Origin: Seongchinamella unica
GTDB lineage: Bacteria > Pseudomonadota > Gammaproteobacteria > Pseudomonadales > Halieaceae
NCBI RefSeq assembly: GCF_004354085.1
Contig: NZ_SMSE01000004.1
Span: 62,001 to 126,000 of the forward strand
Length of the DNA: 64,000 nt
Direction: 5' to 3'
In this document: positions 16,963 to 25,081 of the stretch, one piece after another
Layout of the letters: the number at the start of each line of letters is the position of its first letter
Position numbering within the stretch: the stretch's first letter is position 1
The notes under the pieces: model-generated
What the model was told of the DNA's origin: nothing
What the model saw: the letters and a program-made list of their open reading frames with translations, nothing else
Database searches by the model: none
Program-made: the position numbers and the translations under genes

Positions 16963-18458
16963 GATGGAATGCTCTCCTGATGTTCTGAATAAAGGCGGGC
17001 GATGAGGTCGCCGCAGGCGGTAGCGATGGCCGCACGACGCGGCCTGCCGTTTTCGGTGAGCAGGCCATTGGCCACTGACAGCGGTTCCGGAAGACGTTGC
17101 CAGCGGCTTACCCGGGCGTAATCGGGAAGCCTCCGGTTAACTTCATCTATCACCGCCTGAAGGGTCGCCTCACCACAATCCGGGGAAGTCCAGAGCAAGG
17201 CACTGCAATAGGACATGCCGTCTCCGACCACCACCGCCTGATGTATCGGGCCGGCGGCCTCGAGCTCGCTCTCGACCCACTCCGGGCTGATATTGCGGCC
17301 AAAACTGCTCACCAGTACGTTTTTGCTACGGCCGTCGACCGTGAGGAAGCCTTCGTCATCGAGGCTGCCCAGGTCGCCTGTTCTGACCTGTTTCGCGCCC
17401 CAGGAATCGGGCTGATTGAGGTAGCCCAGAAAGGTATTTCCTGACACCAGCAATTCGCCGTTATCGACTTCCACCTCGACGTGAGGCAGGACCCGGCCAC
17501 TGCTGGCCGGTCGCTCTGCTTGCGGGGTATTGAGACTGACCACCGAAGCACATTCGGACAGGCCATAGCCTTCGTAGACCGGCAGGCCCGCTGCGCGAGA
17601 CCGGGCTACCACCGCTGGCGCTACCCGACCGCCACCGACGGCAACGAATTTCAGCGAATCCGGCGCCCGCCAGCCCCTGGCTACCGCCTCATCAATGATC
17701 GACAACAGCTGTGGCACCAAAATCATGGTCTCGGGTTGCAGACGCTCGATGGCCTGCAGGAATTTCTCCGGCTGTATGCCAGAACTGCCCGCCATCCCGA
17801 TGTTGGCGGCGGAATACACCATTGAACAGCCGCCCCACAGCAGCGGCAGGTAGACACCGGCGATATTCTCAAGCAGGGTACTCAGCGGCAGCGCGCAGAG
17901 GTGTCGCGGTGACTGGATATCGATCGCCTGTCCCAGGGAGGTTGCAACCCGCAGGCACTGGCTTGTGGACAGGCATACCCCCTTGGGTGTTCCCGTGGAG
18001 CCCGAGGTAAAGGTCAGCTTGGTCGTCTGTGCGGGCATGGCCGCTTCGCGGCCGACCTCCAGTGAGCGTAAGCAAAGCCCCTGTGCGTTTCCGGTTGCCC
18101 CCTTTGCGATCCCGGGCAAGCCTGCAACCCGTCGCCCAGATGCGGAGTCGTATAGCAGCGTGTCCACCATCGCCGCATCCAGCACATACTGAATCTGTCC
18201 ATCACTGAAAAACGTTGGCAGTGGCACCAGGCGCAGGCGCAGGAACTGGCAAGCCAGGTCAGCCACCACCCACTCCACGGAATTTTCACAGAGCAGGCCG
18301 ACGGTCCCCGCGCCCCGGGCCTGTAACAGTGCAGCCAGGAACGCTATCCGCTCCACCAGCTCCGCCGCACTGGTTGACCCGTGCTCGCTTTCCAGCACGA
18401 TCTGGTCACCCGGGCGGTGCCGGAGGTGTTCCAGCAACTCGCTCAAAACCGCTGGCAC
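16959..18458 (-). CDS. AMP-dependent acyl-CoA synthetase/ligase
   Basis: This 499-residue ANL-superfamily enzyme activates a carboxylic acid with ATP as acyl-AMP and then passes the acyl group to CoA or another acceptor. It has the phosphate-binding loop LTFTSGSTGTPKGV, the adenine motif YEGYGLSECA, RTGDLGSLDDEGFLTV and the hinge DGRSKNVLVSSFGRNISPE. The usual final catalytic-Lys region appears modified (NGLLTENGRPRR). The start is GTG at 18458, inside the end of the upstream gene (16-bp overlap); a TTG slightly downstream is an alternative. In the operon it should supply an activated acyl group to the hemolysin-family protein or the di-iron enzyme. Confidence 0.9.
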   Translation of the reverse strand: MPAVLSELLEHLRHRPGDQIVLESEHGSTSAAELVERIAFLAALLQARGAGTVGLLCENSVEWVVADLACQFLRLRLVPLPTFFSDGQIQYVLDAAMVDTLLYDSASGRRVAGLPGIAKGATGNAQGLCLRSLEVGREAAMPAQTTKLTFTSGSTGTPKGVCLSTSQCLRVATSLGQAIDIQSPRHLCALPLSTLLENIAGVYLPLLWGGCSMVYSAANIGMAGSSGIQPEKFLQAIERLQPETMILVPQLLSIIDEAVARGWRAPDSLKFVAVGGGRVAPAVVARSRAAGLPVYEGYGLSECASVVSLNTPQAERPASSGRVLPHVEVEVDNGELLVSGNTFLGYLNQPDSWGAKQVRTGDLGSLDDEGFLTVDGRSKNVLVSSFGRNISPEWVESELEAAGPIHQAVVVGDGMSYCSALLWTSPDCGEATLQAVIDEVNRRLPDYARVSRWQRLPEPLSVANGLLTENGRPRRAAIATACGDLIARLYSEHQESIPS

Positions 18459-19150
18459 CTGATAGCGTCTGCCAGGGTCGCAATCATGGGCTGTTCACGA
18501 CACCAGAGTTCCCCGATCACCGGGTGGCTCATACCGTATTCAACGCCGCGACGAACGTCGGCCAGCATCACTTTGGGGCAGCCTCGATAATAGGAGCCCC
18601 ACTGGCTGGCTCTGTCGCCCAGACGCTGCGGGTCGGCGTCAGCCAGTTCCCGGGTGGGGAAACCGCAACGACGAATGGAGCGCCTGACGCTACGATTGGC
18701 GGCGAACACCAGATGGGTAATTCCCGCCTGTTCCAGTGCCGCCACCACCATCAGGTAGAGTGCGACAGACTGACCGGGCATTGAGCCCGCAAGATTGCCG
18801 AGCTCCATCAGTTGCCCGCGGTTAACCGTGGCGCCAAATTCCTGCTGCACATGACGTTCCAGCGGCGCGTCCAGGTACTGCTCGCAGAACAGCGGTTCTC
18901 GACGTGCACTGCGCAGACCCAGTGCCGCCTGGATACCGCCAGCCTGCTGCAGCGAAAACAGCAGCGGCAGATATTCCAGGACGGTCGCGCCATAGGCGGC
19001 GTAAAAGACACCCGCTACATACTGCTCCAGCTTCTCCCGACCGGGATCATCAGCCAACAGGCTGTTAACGGTGAAAGGTGGTGTCCCGTCTGGCGCCGCA
19101 CCCGGCGCGAGTGGCTGCTGGAAGGGGGTTGAGCTGACCGTAATGTCCAT
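18443..19150 (-). CDS. Thermostable-hemolysin-family protein (T_hemolysin, GNAT-like)
   Basis: This 235-residue protein carries the hallmarks of the family named after the Vibrio delta-thermostable hemolysin. These are VLEYLPLLFSLQQAGGIQAA, ALGLRSARREPLFCEQYLDA, QLMELGNLAG, THLVFAANRSVRRSIRRCGF and GSYYRGCPKVMLADV. There is no signal peptide. I recall the family as related in fold to GNAT/LuxI-type acyl transferases, so the hemolysin name may describe an effect of its product rather than a toxin; this is inference. It sits 3 bp after the TPR gene and overlaps the acyl ligase gene, as expected if the ligase feeds it an acyl donor. Confidence 0.82.
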   Translation of the reverse strand: MDITVSSTPFQQPLAPGAAPDGTPPFTVNSLLADDPGREKLEQYVAGVFYAAYGATVLEYLPLLFSLQQAGGIQAALGLRSARREPLFCEQYLDAPLERHVQQEFGATVNRGQLMELGNLAGSMPGQSVALYLMVVAALEQAGITHLVFAANRSVRRSIRRCGFPTRELADADPQRLGDRASQWGSYYRGCPKVMLADVRRGVEYGMSHPVIGELWCREQPMIATLADAIRCQRF

Positions 19151-19153
19151 TCT

Positions 19154-19810
19154 CTACTTACCCCCGGTGGTTTGGTCAAGCTTCGCCATCAGAGCCTGGA
19201 TCTCCGCCTTACGGCCCTGGTCAGCCAGTGGTCGGTCGGGCCGCGGCGGGGCCGATAACGCTTTATCAAGATGCTTCCTGGCCTCGGCATACTGGTCTTT
19301 TTCGAGCAGAAAGTCGGCGTAGAAGAAATTGCTGGGCATGCCGTCGGGATTGGCCTCCAGTCCCTGCAGCAGCAGCTTCTCCGCCTTGTCGTCATCGCCG
19401 AACCCGATGGGCCATCCCGGCACCCTGGCGTACAGCGTACCGAGGCTGGTCTGGGCAGAACCCGAGAGGACAGTTGGATTCAGCGCTATGGCCTTCTCCA
19501 GGTCTGCCCTGGCAGCCTTGGCATACTTCATCGCCGACAGGGCGCTGGCCATGCCGGCATAGCTGGAATTGGCGATCCCGCACCAGGTCAGCAACTCGGG
19601 ATCATCACCGTGTGCGGAGGTCAGCATTTCGCATTCCTTCACCAGGCCCAACATGGCCTCCTGCTTTGCATCGCCGCCGGTGCCAAAGTTGATCTGGTCC
19701 CAGGAGGCCTGCACACTGGCTGCCTCAGGGCTGATGTCCGCCCGCGCAGCTGTGCCGCAAAGCGCCACAACCCCGGCCATTAGCGCGCTCCTGATCGTAC
19801 CTGCTCTCAT
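19154..19810 (-). CDS. Exported TPR-like protein, first gene of the ten-gene run
   Basis: This 218-residue protein has a signal peptide (MRAGTIRSALMAGVVALCGT, cleavage after about residue 24). Its helical repeats fit tetratricopeptide motifs: residues about 85-115 (YAKAARADLEKAIALNP), 120-150 and 155-190 (FFYADFLLEKDQYAEARKHL). A GGAGAGCAGGAC ribosome site precedes the ATG at 19810. As the leading gene it defines the operon promoter region. A periplasmic TPR protein could scaffold envelope partners of the pathway. No enzymatic motif is seen. Confidence 0.8.
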   Translation of the reverse strand: MRAGTIRSALMAGVVALCGTAARADISPEAASVQASWDQINFGTGGDAKQEAMLGLVKECEMLTSAHGDDPELLTWCGIANSSYAGMASALSAMKYAKAARADLEKAIALNPTVLSGSAQTSLGTLYARVPGWPIGFGDDDKAEKLLLQGLEANPDGMPSNFFYADFLLEKDQYAEARKHLDKALSAPPRPDRPLADQGRKAEIQALMAKLDQTTGGK

Positions 19811-19882
19811 GTCCTGCTCTCCTGTACAACTCCCGGCAGACGGGCAATATTCCGATGATGCAGCCCACGATACAGACCGTTT

Positions 19883-19899
19883 CTTAACAAAAACTTATG
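19883..19899. promoter_or_regulatory. Possible OmpR/PmrA-type response-regulator box
   Basis: CTTAAC-AAAAA-CTTATG is a direct repeat with 11-bp periodicity, the layout of PmrA/QseB-type boxes (YTTAA-N5/6-YTTAA). It lies 73-89 bp upstream of the first gene of the run that encodes an OmpR-family regulator. Two mismatches to the ideal repeat, and the AT-rich setting, keep this tentative. Confidence 0.4.
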
Positions 19900-19918
19900 T
19901 AAAACCACCCAGTTGGCA

Positions 19919-20018
19919 TATTTGGGGTCATATTTGGGGTCAGAGTAAAAACTCCCCCGCTGCCGCCGCAGTCACGTGGCTGCCCGCTGGCGGGGAGTTT
20001 TTACTCTGACCCCAAATA
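19919..20018. repeat. REP-type inverted repeat, copy D, with duplicated left tip
   Basis: The main element spans 19931-20018. TATTTGGGGTCA occurs twice in tandem at its left side (19919-19930 and 19931-19942); only the second continues into the full arm. The GC-rich centre is nearly identical to that of copy C. Unlike most copies, this one lies between two divergent genes, the TPR gene and the porin gene. Confidence 0.9.
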
Positions 20019-20126
20019 TGCTCGTTCCGGGGATTTGCGGTGGCCGGGGTCAGTTGCACAGTGCGTGTGAGATTGTTACGGTGGTTGGACCCTGTGCCTA
20101 CAAAGGTTATGGTTTGCGTTTACGCA

Positions 20127-20140
20127 CCGCCCCGGGGCGG
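20127..20140. other. Perfect GC palindrome in the porin leader
   Basis: CCGCCCCGGGGCGG is a 14-bp perfect palindrome followed by GATATAAAAAAAA, about 130 bp before the porin start. It could be a protein-binding site or mark a stem-loop in the leader. The rest of the 20019-20267 stretch shows no gene. The porin ribosome site CAGGAG lies just before its ATG. Confidence 0.35.
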
Positions 20141-20267
20141 GATATAAAAAAAACATTAATCCCTCACGCTACCCGCTGTCGGTCGGTAGCACACGCTGTC
20201 TGCCAATCGATCAGCCGCCGGCACTTCCGCTACAGACTCCCTTCATCCGACCACAGGAGCTAATTCG

Positions 20268-21629
20268 ATGGCATACCTGGCTGTTCCTGTATCGCTTTTG
20301 CTAATGACATTACTGGCGACACCTGCCAGCGCCGGGAATCACGACGTGGCGCAACTGGAAGCACGGGTTGCCCGGCTGACGGCCGAGCTGAAGGAAGCCA
20401 ATGCGGCGCTGGACGAAGCACGGACGAGCGAAAAAAATGCCCGGCAACGCCTGGAAACCCTGGAGCAGCAGCAAAGCGATATCACTATTGGTCCCCTGAC
20501 CATCGGTGGTGCGGTGCGGGTGAACTATGTAATCGGTGATTACACCAGGCTGGGCGATGCGCCCCAGCGCGGCGGCAATGGCGGCGACATGGAACTCGAC
20601 ACCTTCCGAATCAACCTGGCTCTGCGCCACGAACAACTGATCGGCAAGCTGGAGTATCGCTGGTACAACGGCTACAACTTCCTCCACACCGGCTGGTTAG
20701 GCTACGAGTTTGCTAACGGCAGCCAGGTTCAGGCCGGGCTCACCCGAGTCCCCTTTGGTCCCGGACCCTACGGTGTTTCCCAGAGCTGGTTCTTTGACCA
20801 GCACTACTATGTGGGACTGGCAGATGACATGGACGTGGGGGTCAAATACCTGCTGCAGCAGGACAATTGGGACCTGGCCCTGGCGTTCTTCACCGGCAGC
20901 GAGCGCAACTGGAATGGTGCGAGCAAGGACAGCGCACGCTACGGGTATGACATTGTGCAGTGGGAATCTGCAATCGAAGAGGATGGCGCTGTGGTCAGTG
21001 CGCCGGCCAACGGCTACGAGGAAAGCAGGCAGCTGAACGCCCGGGCAATTTACCACTTCGGCTTCGAATCTGTTCCCACAGACCTGGGGGTGTCATTACA
21101 GGCTGGCAAACTGAACGGCAAACGCACGGATGATGGCCACCATTTCGCCGCCAGCGTCCATATGAAGAACACCATGGGCAATTTTGTCCTCGCCTCCCAG
21201 TTGACTCGATACGAGATCGATATCGATGCCGATAACGCCCTGGGCACGGATGAACTGGTGCCCATGGGCGCCTATGACTTCGCCTGGCCAGTAGCAACCG
21301 AAGCGTGGTTGCCTGCCGTCTCCCTGAGCTACCGTTATGCTACTGCGGAGATTCCCTGGCTGGACTACATACTTCCTTACGCCGAGTACAGCGGGATTCT
21401 CAAGGACTCCGACGAAGCCAACGACAGCGAAATGATCACAGTCGGGGCGGCCTGGGCCAGCGGCGGCTGGTACATCTATACCGATTACGTCTGGTCCAAC
21501 GGCAACCTGTTCATCGGCAACGAAGGTGACGACTACTCAAATATTTATAACGGTGTCGGCGACTTCGGCGCCAATGGCAACGACGCCTGGAATTACCGGC
21601 TGAATATCAACTTCGGCTATTACTTCTAG
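20268..21629 (+). CDS. Outer-membrane porin (phosphate-selective porin O/P-like)
   Basis: This 453-residue protein begins with a signal peptide ending TPASAG at about residue 23. A coiled coil at about 27-72 (repeated Leu/Ala heptads, QLEARVARLTAELKEANAAL) follows, then a beta-barrel ending YRLNINFGYYF with a terminal Phe. Barrel-like strands such as LIGKLEYRWYNGYNF and QVQAGLTRVPFGPGPYGVS resemble the OprP/OprO porin group. The N-terminal coiled coil likely spans the periplasm or trimerises. The BCCT transporter gene follows after 23 bp, so the pair probably passes a charged osmolyte or trimethylammonium compound through both membranes. Confidence 0.82.
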   Translation: MAYLAVPVSLLLMTLLATPASAGNHDVAQLEARVARLTAELKEANAALDEARTSEKNARQRLETLEQQQSDITIGPLTIGGAVRVNYVIGDYTRLGDAPQRGGNGGDMELDTFRINLALRHEQLIGKLEYRWYNGYNFLHTGWLGYEFANGSQVQAGLTRVPFGPGPYGVSQSWFFDQHYYVGLADDMDVGVKYLLQQDNWDLALAFFTGSERNWNGASKDSARYGYDIVQWESAIEEDGAVVSAPANGYEESRQLNARAIYHFGFESVPTDLGVSLQAGKLNGKRTDDGHHFAASVHMKNTMGNFVLASQLTRYEIDIDADNALGTDELVPMGAYDFAWPVATEAWLPAVSLSYRYATAEIPWLDYILPYAEYSGILKDSDEANDSEMITVGAAWASGGWYIYTDYVWSNGNLFIGNEGDDYSNIYNGVGDFGANGNDAWNYRLNINFGYYF

Positions 21630-21652
21630 GGCAAACTGGGGGCAACTTTCAC

Positions 21653-23437
21653 ATGACTGAAACGCACTATACCAATGAGCAAGACGCGCGCGAGCGCCAG
21701 ACCCTCGCGCGCAAACTCAAGCGTGTAGAGGAAGCCGCGCGCACACGTGCCATACGTGAAAGGGAAGAATTTGTCGGCCTGCAAATCCGACCCACAGCGT
21801 CGGTCGAGGATGACGCTGAAGGCAGGACCCCGGGGGAAGATAACTGGACGGGGCTGGGGTTTGACGTGCAGCCCCAGGTTACCCTCGTTTCCTCCGCCAT
21901 CCTGGTGATTTTCATCCTCCTCACCCTGATGTTCAAGGAGAATGCCAGCCAGTTTTTCCAGGCCCTGCTCGCATTTATCACCAACAGCAGTGGTTGGTTC
22001 CTGGTCCTGGCCAGTAATGTTTTCGTTATCGCTGCGGCGTACTTTGCCTTTGGCAAATTTGGCGACATCACCATCGGTGGTGATGACGCTAAACCGGAAT
22101 TCAGCACCTTATCCTGGTACGCCATGCTACTCAGTGCGGGCATGGGTATTGGACTTATGTTCTGGAGTGTCGGCGAACCCATATTTCATTATGCGTCGCC
22201 CTCGCCGATGTTCGGCAATATCGAGGGCGGCACGCCAGAAGCTGCCCAGGCATCCATGGGGGTAACCTACTTTCACTGGGGTGTGCACCCCTGGTCTATA
22301 TACGCGATGGTAGGACTGGGGCTGGCATTTTTTGCCTACAACCGCGGCCTTCCACTGACCATTCGCTCCATGTTCTATCCCTTGCTGGGCGACCGGATCT
22401 ACGGCTTCTGGGGAAACCTGATCGACATCATGTCGGTGCTGGCAACCCTGGTGGGTCTGGCGACCTCTTTGGGACTGGGTGTGAAACAGATCAACGCCGG
22501 CCTGAATTACCTGTTCGATATCCAGGTCTCCGTCGCGACTGAAGTCACCCTGATTGCAATCATTACCGGGATCGCGACCCTGTCGGTAATGGCCGGTCTG
22601 GACAAGGGCGTCAAGTTTTTAAGCCAGGCGAATATGGTACTTGCCGGCATATTTATGCTGTTTTTGCTGATCGCCGGACCTACGGTTTTCCTGCTTAACG
22701 GCATGGTCCAGAACCTGGGCTATTACCTGACCATCTTCCCTGAGTTGAGCCTGTGGACCGAGACCTTCAGGGAAACCAACTGGCAGGGTAGCTGGACGAT
22801 CTTTTACTGGGCCTGGTGGATTTCCTGGTCACCTTTTGTGGGCATGTTCATTGCGAGAATTTCCAAGGGTCGGACGGTCCGGGAATTTATTGTGGGGGTG
22901 ATCGTCATCCCCACCCTGCTGAGCTTTGTCTGGATGTCGATATTCGGCGGTTCCGCCCTGTATCTGCAAAGCGCCGGTGTGGCTGACATCGTGGCAGCGG
23001 TCAATGACGACGTTGCCACGGCCATGTTTGTCATGCTGCATCAATTCCCCTTTGAAGCCGTGCTGTCCCTCGTTGCCGTCGTGCTTGTCACGGTCTTTTT
23101 CGTAACCTCTTCTGACTCCGGTTCCCTGGTAGTGGATCATCTCACCTCCGGGGGCAAGCTGGATTCTCCGACCACCCAACGGGTGTTCTGGGCCGTGATG
23201 GAGGGAGCCATTGCAGCGGTACTGCTGATCGGCGGTGGCCTGGCCACCCTGCAGACAGCGTCGATAACCACCGGGCTACCCTTTGCCCTCATCCTGCTGG
23301 TCGGCATCTACTCGCTCTACGTTGGCATGGCGGAAGAAATTTATGTCGAGAAAGCCGTGGAAAAAGCCGTGAGGGCTGCGGAGGAAGAGCACCTGCTGCA
23401 CGAGGCAGTCACCAGCGCCGTCGAAAACGGCAGCTAA
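21653..23437 (+). CDS. BCCT-family betaine/carnitine/choline-type transporter
   Basis: This 594-residue inner-membrane transporter has 12 helices and the BCCT signatures LLSAGMGIGLMFWSVGEPIF and WTIFYWAWWISWSPFVGMFI, then ARISKGRTVREFI. A long charged N-terminal extension (about residues 1-65, rich in Arg/Glu) and an acidic C-terminal helix lie in the cytoplasm. In BetP-type members such ends sense osmotic state. It imports a quaternary ammonium compound, probably with Na+, although the Na+ versus H+ or antiport mode cannot be assigned. It is paired with the upstream porin. A dimethylglycine-dehydrogenase-like gene at 58 kb could use the same class of compound. Confidence 0.9.
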   Translation: MTETHYTNEQDARERQTLARKLKRVEEAARTRAIREREEFVGLQIRPTASVEDDAEGRTPGEDNWTGLGFDVQPQVTLVSSAILVIFILLTLMFKENASQFFQALLAFITNSSGWFLVLASNVFVIAAAYFAFGKFGDITIGGDDAKPEFSTLSWYAMLLSAGMGIGLMFWSVGEPIFHYASPSPMFGNIEGGTPEAAQASMGVTYFHWGVHPWSIYAMVGLGLAFFAYNRGLPLTIRSMFYPLLGDRIYGFWGNLIDIMSVLATLVGLATSLGLGVKQINAGLNYLFDIQVSVATEVTLIAIITGIATLSVMAGLDKGVKFLSQANMVLAGIFMLFLLIAGPTVFLLNGMVQNLGYYLTIFPELSLWTETFRETNWQGSWTIFYWAWWISWSPFVGMFIARISKGRTVREFIVGVIVIPTLLSFVWMSIFGGSALYLQSAGVADIVAAVNDDVATAMFVMLHQFPFEAVLSLVAVVLVTVFFVTSSDSGSLVVDHLTSGGKLDSPTTQRVFWAVMEGAIAAVLLIGGGLATLQTASITTGLPFALILLVGIYSLYVGMAEEIYVEKAVEKAVRAAEEEHLLHEAVTSAVENGS

Positions 23438-23452
23438 CACGGCTGATCGGAG

Positions 23453-23502
23453 CAGATTTGGGGTCAGAGTAAAAACTCAGATTTGGGGTCAGAGTAATAA
23501 CT
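23453..23502. repeat. Two tandem left half-elements upstream of the RAYT gene
   Basis: The 25-bp unit CAGATTTGGGGTCAGAGTAA... occurs twice head to tail (23453-23477, 23478-23502). The second differs by one base (TAATAA for TAAAAA). No full complementary arm follows, only CCAAATCTG at about 23505, which could pair with the outer tip. It lies 79 bp before the transposase start. Confidence 0.88.
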
Positions 23503-23581
23503 CACCAAATCTGCCCTTGGTCCGCAAAAACACCGCAGCTGAAGCTATACTTTCAGCCACCAACCCAGACACGGTTCAAGG

Positions 23582-24271
23582 ATGAACAAGGTGGCCAGGC
23601 TAAGGCGATACTGCCCGGGTGGCGTCCCCCAGCACGTGATCCAACGAGGCAACAACCGCACCGCCTGCTTTGCAGCGCGGGACGATTTGACAACCTACGC
23701 CCACTACCTTGATGAAGCTGCCCTGGCACACGGGGTTGCAATTCACGGCTGGGTGTTCATGACCAACCACGTCCACCTGTTGGTAACACCGCAGGCCGAC
23801 GACTCCCTGTCAAAAACGATTCAGTCCTTGGGGCGTCGCTATGTGCGATATTTCAACTATAAGTACCGGCGGACAGGCAGCCTCTTCGAAGGTCGCTTCA
23901 AGTCGTGCATCATTGAGGAAAGTCGCTACCTGATGGCTTGCCTACGCTACATCGAGCTAAACCCAGTACGAGCGGGCATGGTGAATGATCCCGCAGACTA
24001 TGCCTGGTCCAGTTACCAGGCCCACGCACTTGGCAAGCATCCAACGCTGTGGCAGCCGCATCCACGCTATCTGGGACTGGGGTCTTCCAACAGCGAACGC
24101 CAGCAAAGGTACCGAGCGCTTGTCACCAGCGGGTTGAGCGATGACCTGGTCGCAGACCTTCGACAGTCGATCAACCAGGGGCTGGCGCTTGGGTCGGAAA
24201 AGTTCAGGCGCGAAATAGAAACACTGGGAGGGAGGCGGCAGCATTTCCTGAAACGCGGCCCCAGGTGCTGA
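23582..24271 (+). CDS. REP-associated tyrosine transposase (RAYT, Y1/HUH type)
   Basis: This 229-residue single-strand transposase belongs to the IS200/IS605-related Y1 family domesticated to REP elements. It shows GVPQHVIQRGNNR, the HUH pair in FMTNHVHLLVTP (His63 and His65) and a candidate nucleophile Tyr87 or Tyr90 in SLGRRYVRYFNYKYRRTG. The family stretches GSLFEGRFKS and RYIELNPVRAGMV are present. All motifs are intact, so it may be active. The gene lies inside repeat copies on both sides and is central to the 25-kb zone that contains all copies. It presumably nicks and moves these repeats. Single-copy RAYTs usually do not move themselves. Confidence 0.92.
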   Translation: MNKVARLRRYCPGGVPQHVIQRGNNRTACFAARDDLTTYAHYLDEAALAHGVAIHGWVFMTNHVHLLVTPQADDSLSKTIQSLGRRYVRYFNYKYRRTGSLFEGRFKSCIIEESRYLMACLRYIELNPVRAGMVNDPADYAWSSYQAHALGKHPTLWQPHPRYLGLGSSNSERQQRYRALVTSGLSDDLVADLRQSINQGLALGSEKFRREIETLGGRRQHFLKRGPRC

Positions 24272-24289
24272 CCGGAAACCGGCTTTGGT

Positions 24290-24422
24290 AAATTTGGGGT
24301 TAAATTTGGGGTCAGAGTAAAAACTCTCCCGCCGGCCGCTCTATCCAAGTGCCGGTTAACCGCACTGGAAGTTTTTACACTGACCCCAAATCTTCCAAAT
24401 CTTCTTCTGACCCCAAATCTTC
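24290..24422. repeat. REP-type inverted repeat, copy F, with extra partial arms
   Basis: The core spans 24302-24391: a left arm with the full core sequence, a unique centre, and a right arm GAAGTTTTTACACTGACCCC with an A-for-T change in the TACTCTG part. A truncated left tip (AAATTTGGGGTT) precedes it at 24290. A second partial right tip, TTCTGACCCCAAATCTTC, follows at 24405-24422. The right side is translated as the end of the PadR regulator gene. Confidence 0.9.
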
Positions 24423-25070
24423 GGCCAGGGCGGTGCGGAGTTTCTCCAGGGATTGTCGATAGGCGGCCCGGCCGAGATGCGCTTTCTGTTCCGTGCTGCA
24501 GTCCTCGGGCACGGTGGCGATGGACGCCATGGCGTAGCGCCCCCAACGATAGCGAGCGATAAGAATATCGGCCATCAGGCCGCTGGCAATACCGTTCCAG
24601 GGCATGCCCGATAACGCCCCCGCTTCCGGGCTGGCCAGCACAGCTTCAATGCCCGCGATGGCCATTTCAATCTCGGTCTTGCTGGTGACCAGGGCACGTT
24701 CTGCCGTGGCGGCAGCATCTGCCAGTTCCCCGCCCTCAGCGAGGATGATCTTGAGCATGAACTCCGCCTGGTTGCGGTGTTCTGCATCATCTACGCGGGC
24801 CAGCCAGGCTGCCAGCGCCCTGCGGCCACTGGCGGTAATGGTAAAGACCCTTCGCTGGCGACCCTTCGACGTCTCCCTGCGCTCACTGACGTAGTTGTGG
24901 GCGAGCAGTTTCTTCGGCTCAGAATAGATATGGCTTGCGGCCCTGGGCCAGAATACCCGCAACATGCTAGTCTGCATGATGTTATTCAACTCATAGGCAG
25001 ACGCCGGCTGCCTGGCCAGCAAGCCCAGCAGAGCATAAGAAGTTGGACTGAGCCTGGGTAGCGACGTCAT
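24375..25070 (-). CDS. PadR-family transcriptional regulator with repeat-derived tail
   Basis: This 231-residue regulator starts at the ATG at 25070; the frame extends further but into the promoter. The N-terminal PadR winged helix reads SPTSYALLGLLARQPASAYE, then YSEPKKLLAHNYV and RVFTITASGRRALAAWL. A helical PadR C-terminal dimerisation domain follows. The last 15 residues, EDLGSEEDLEDLGSV, and the stop codon are encoded by the right side of repeat copy F, so the original C-terminus has been replaced or extended. It is divergent from the TonB receptor gene with two inverted repeats between them. It likely represses the receptor-acylase pair and itself in response to a ligand. Confidence 0.88.
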   Translation of the reverse strand: MTSLPRLSPTSYALLGLLARQPASAYELNNIMQTSMLRVFWPRAASHIYSEPKKLLAHNYVSERRETSKGRQRRVFTITASGRRALAAWLARVDDAEHRNQAEFMLKIILAEGGELADAAATAERALVTSKTEIEMAIAGIEAVLASPEAGALSGMPWNGIASGLMADILIARYRWGRYAMASIATVPEDCSTEQKAHLGRAAYRQSLEKLRTALAEDLGSEEDLEDLGSV

Positions 25071-25081
25071 GTCGTTGACTA

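Noticed and set aside
20045-20056. GGGGTCAGTTG as another repeat copy
   Set aside because: It matches only GGGGTCAG, without the AGTAAAAACTC part or a partner arm.
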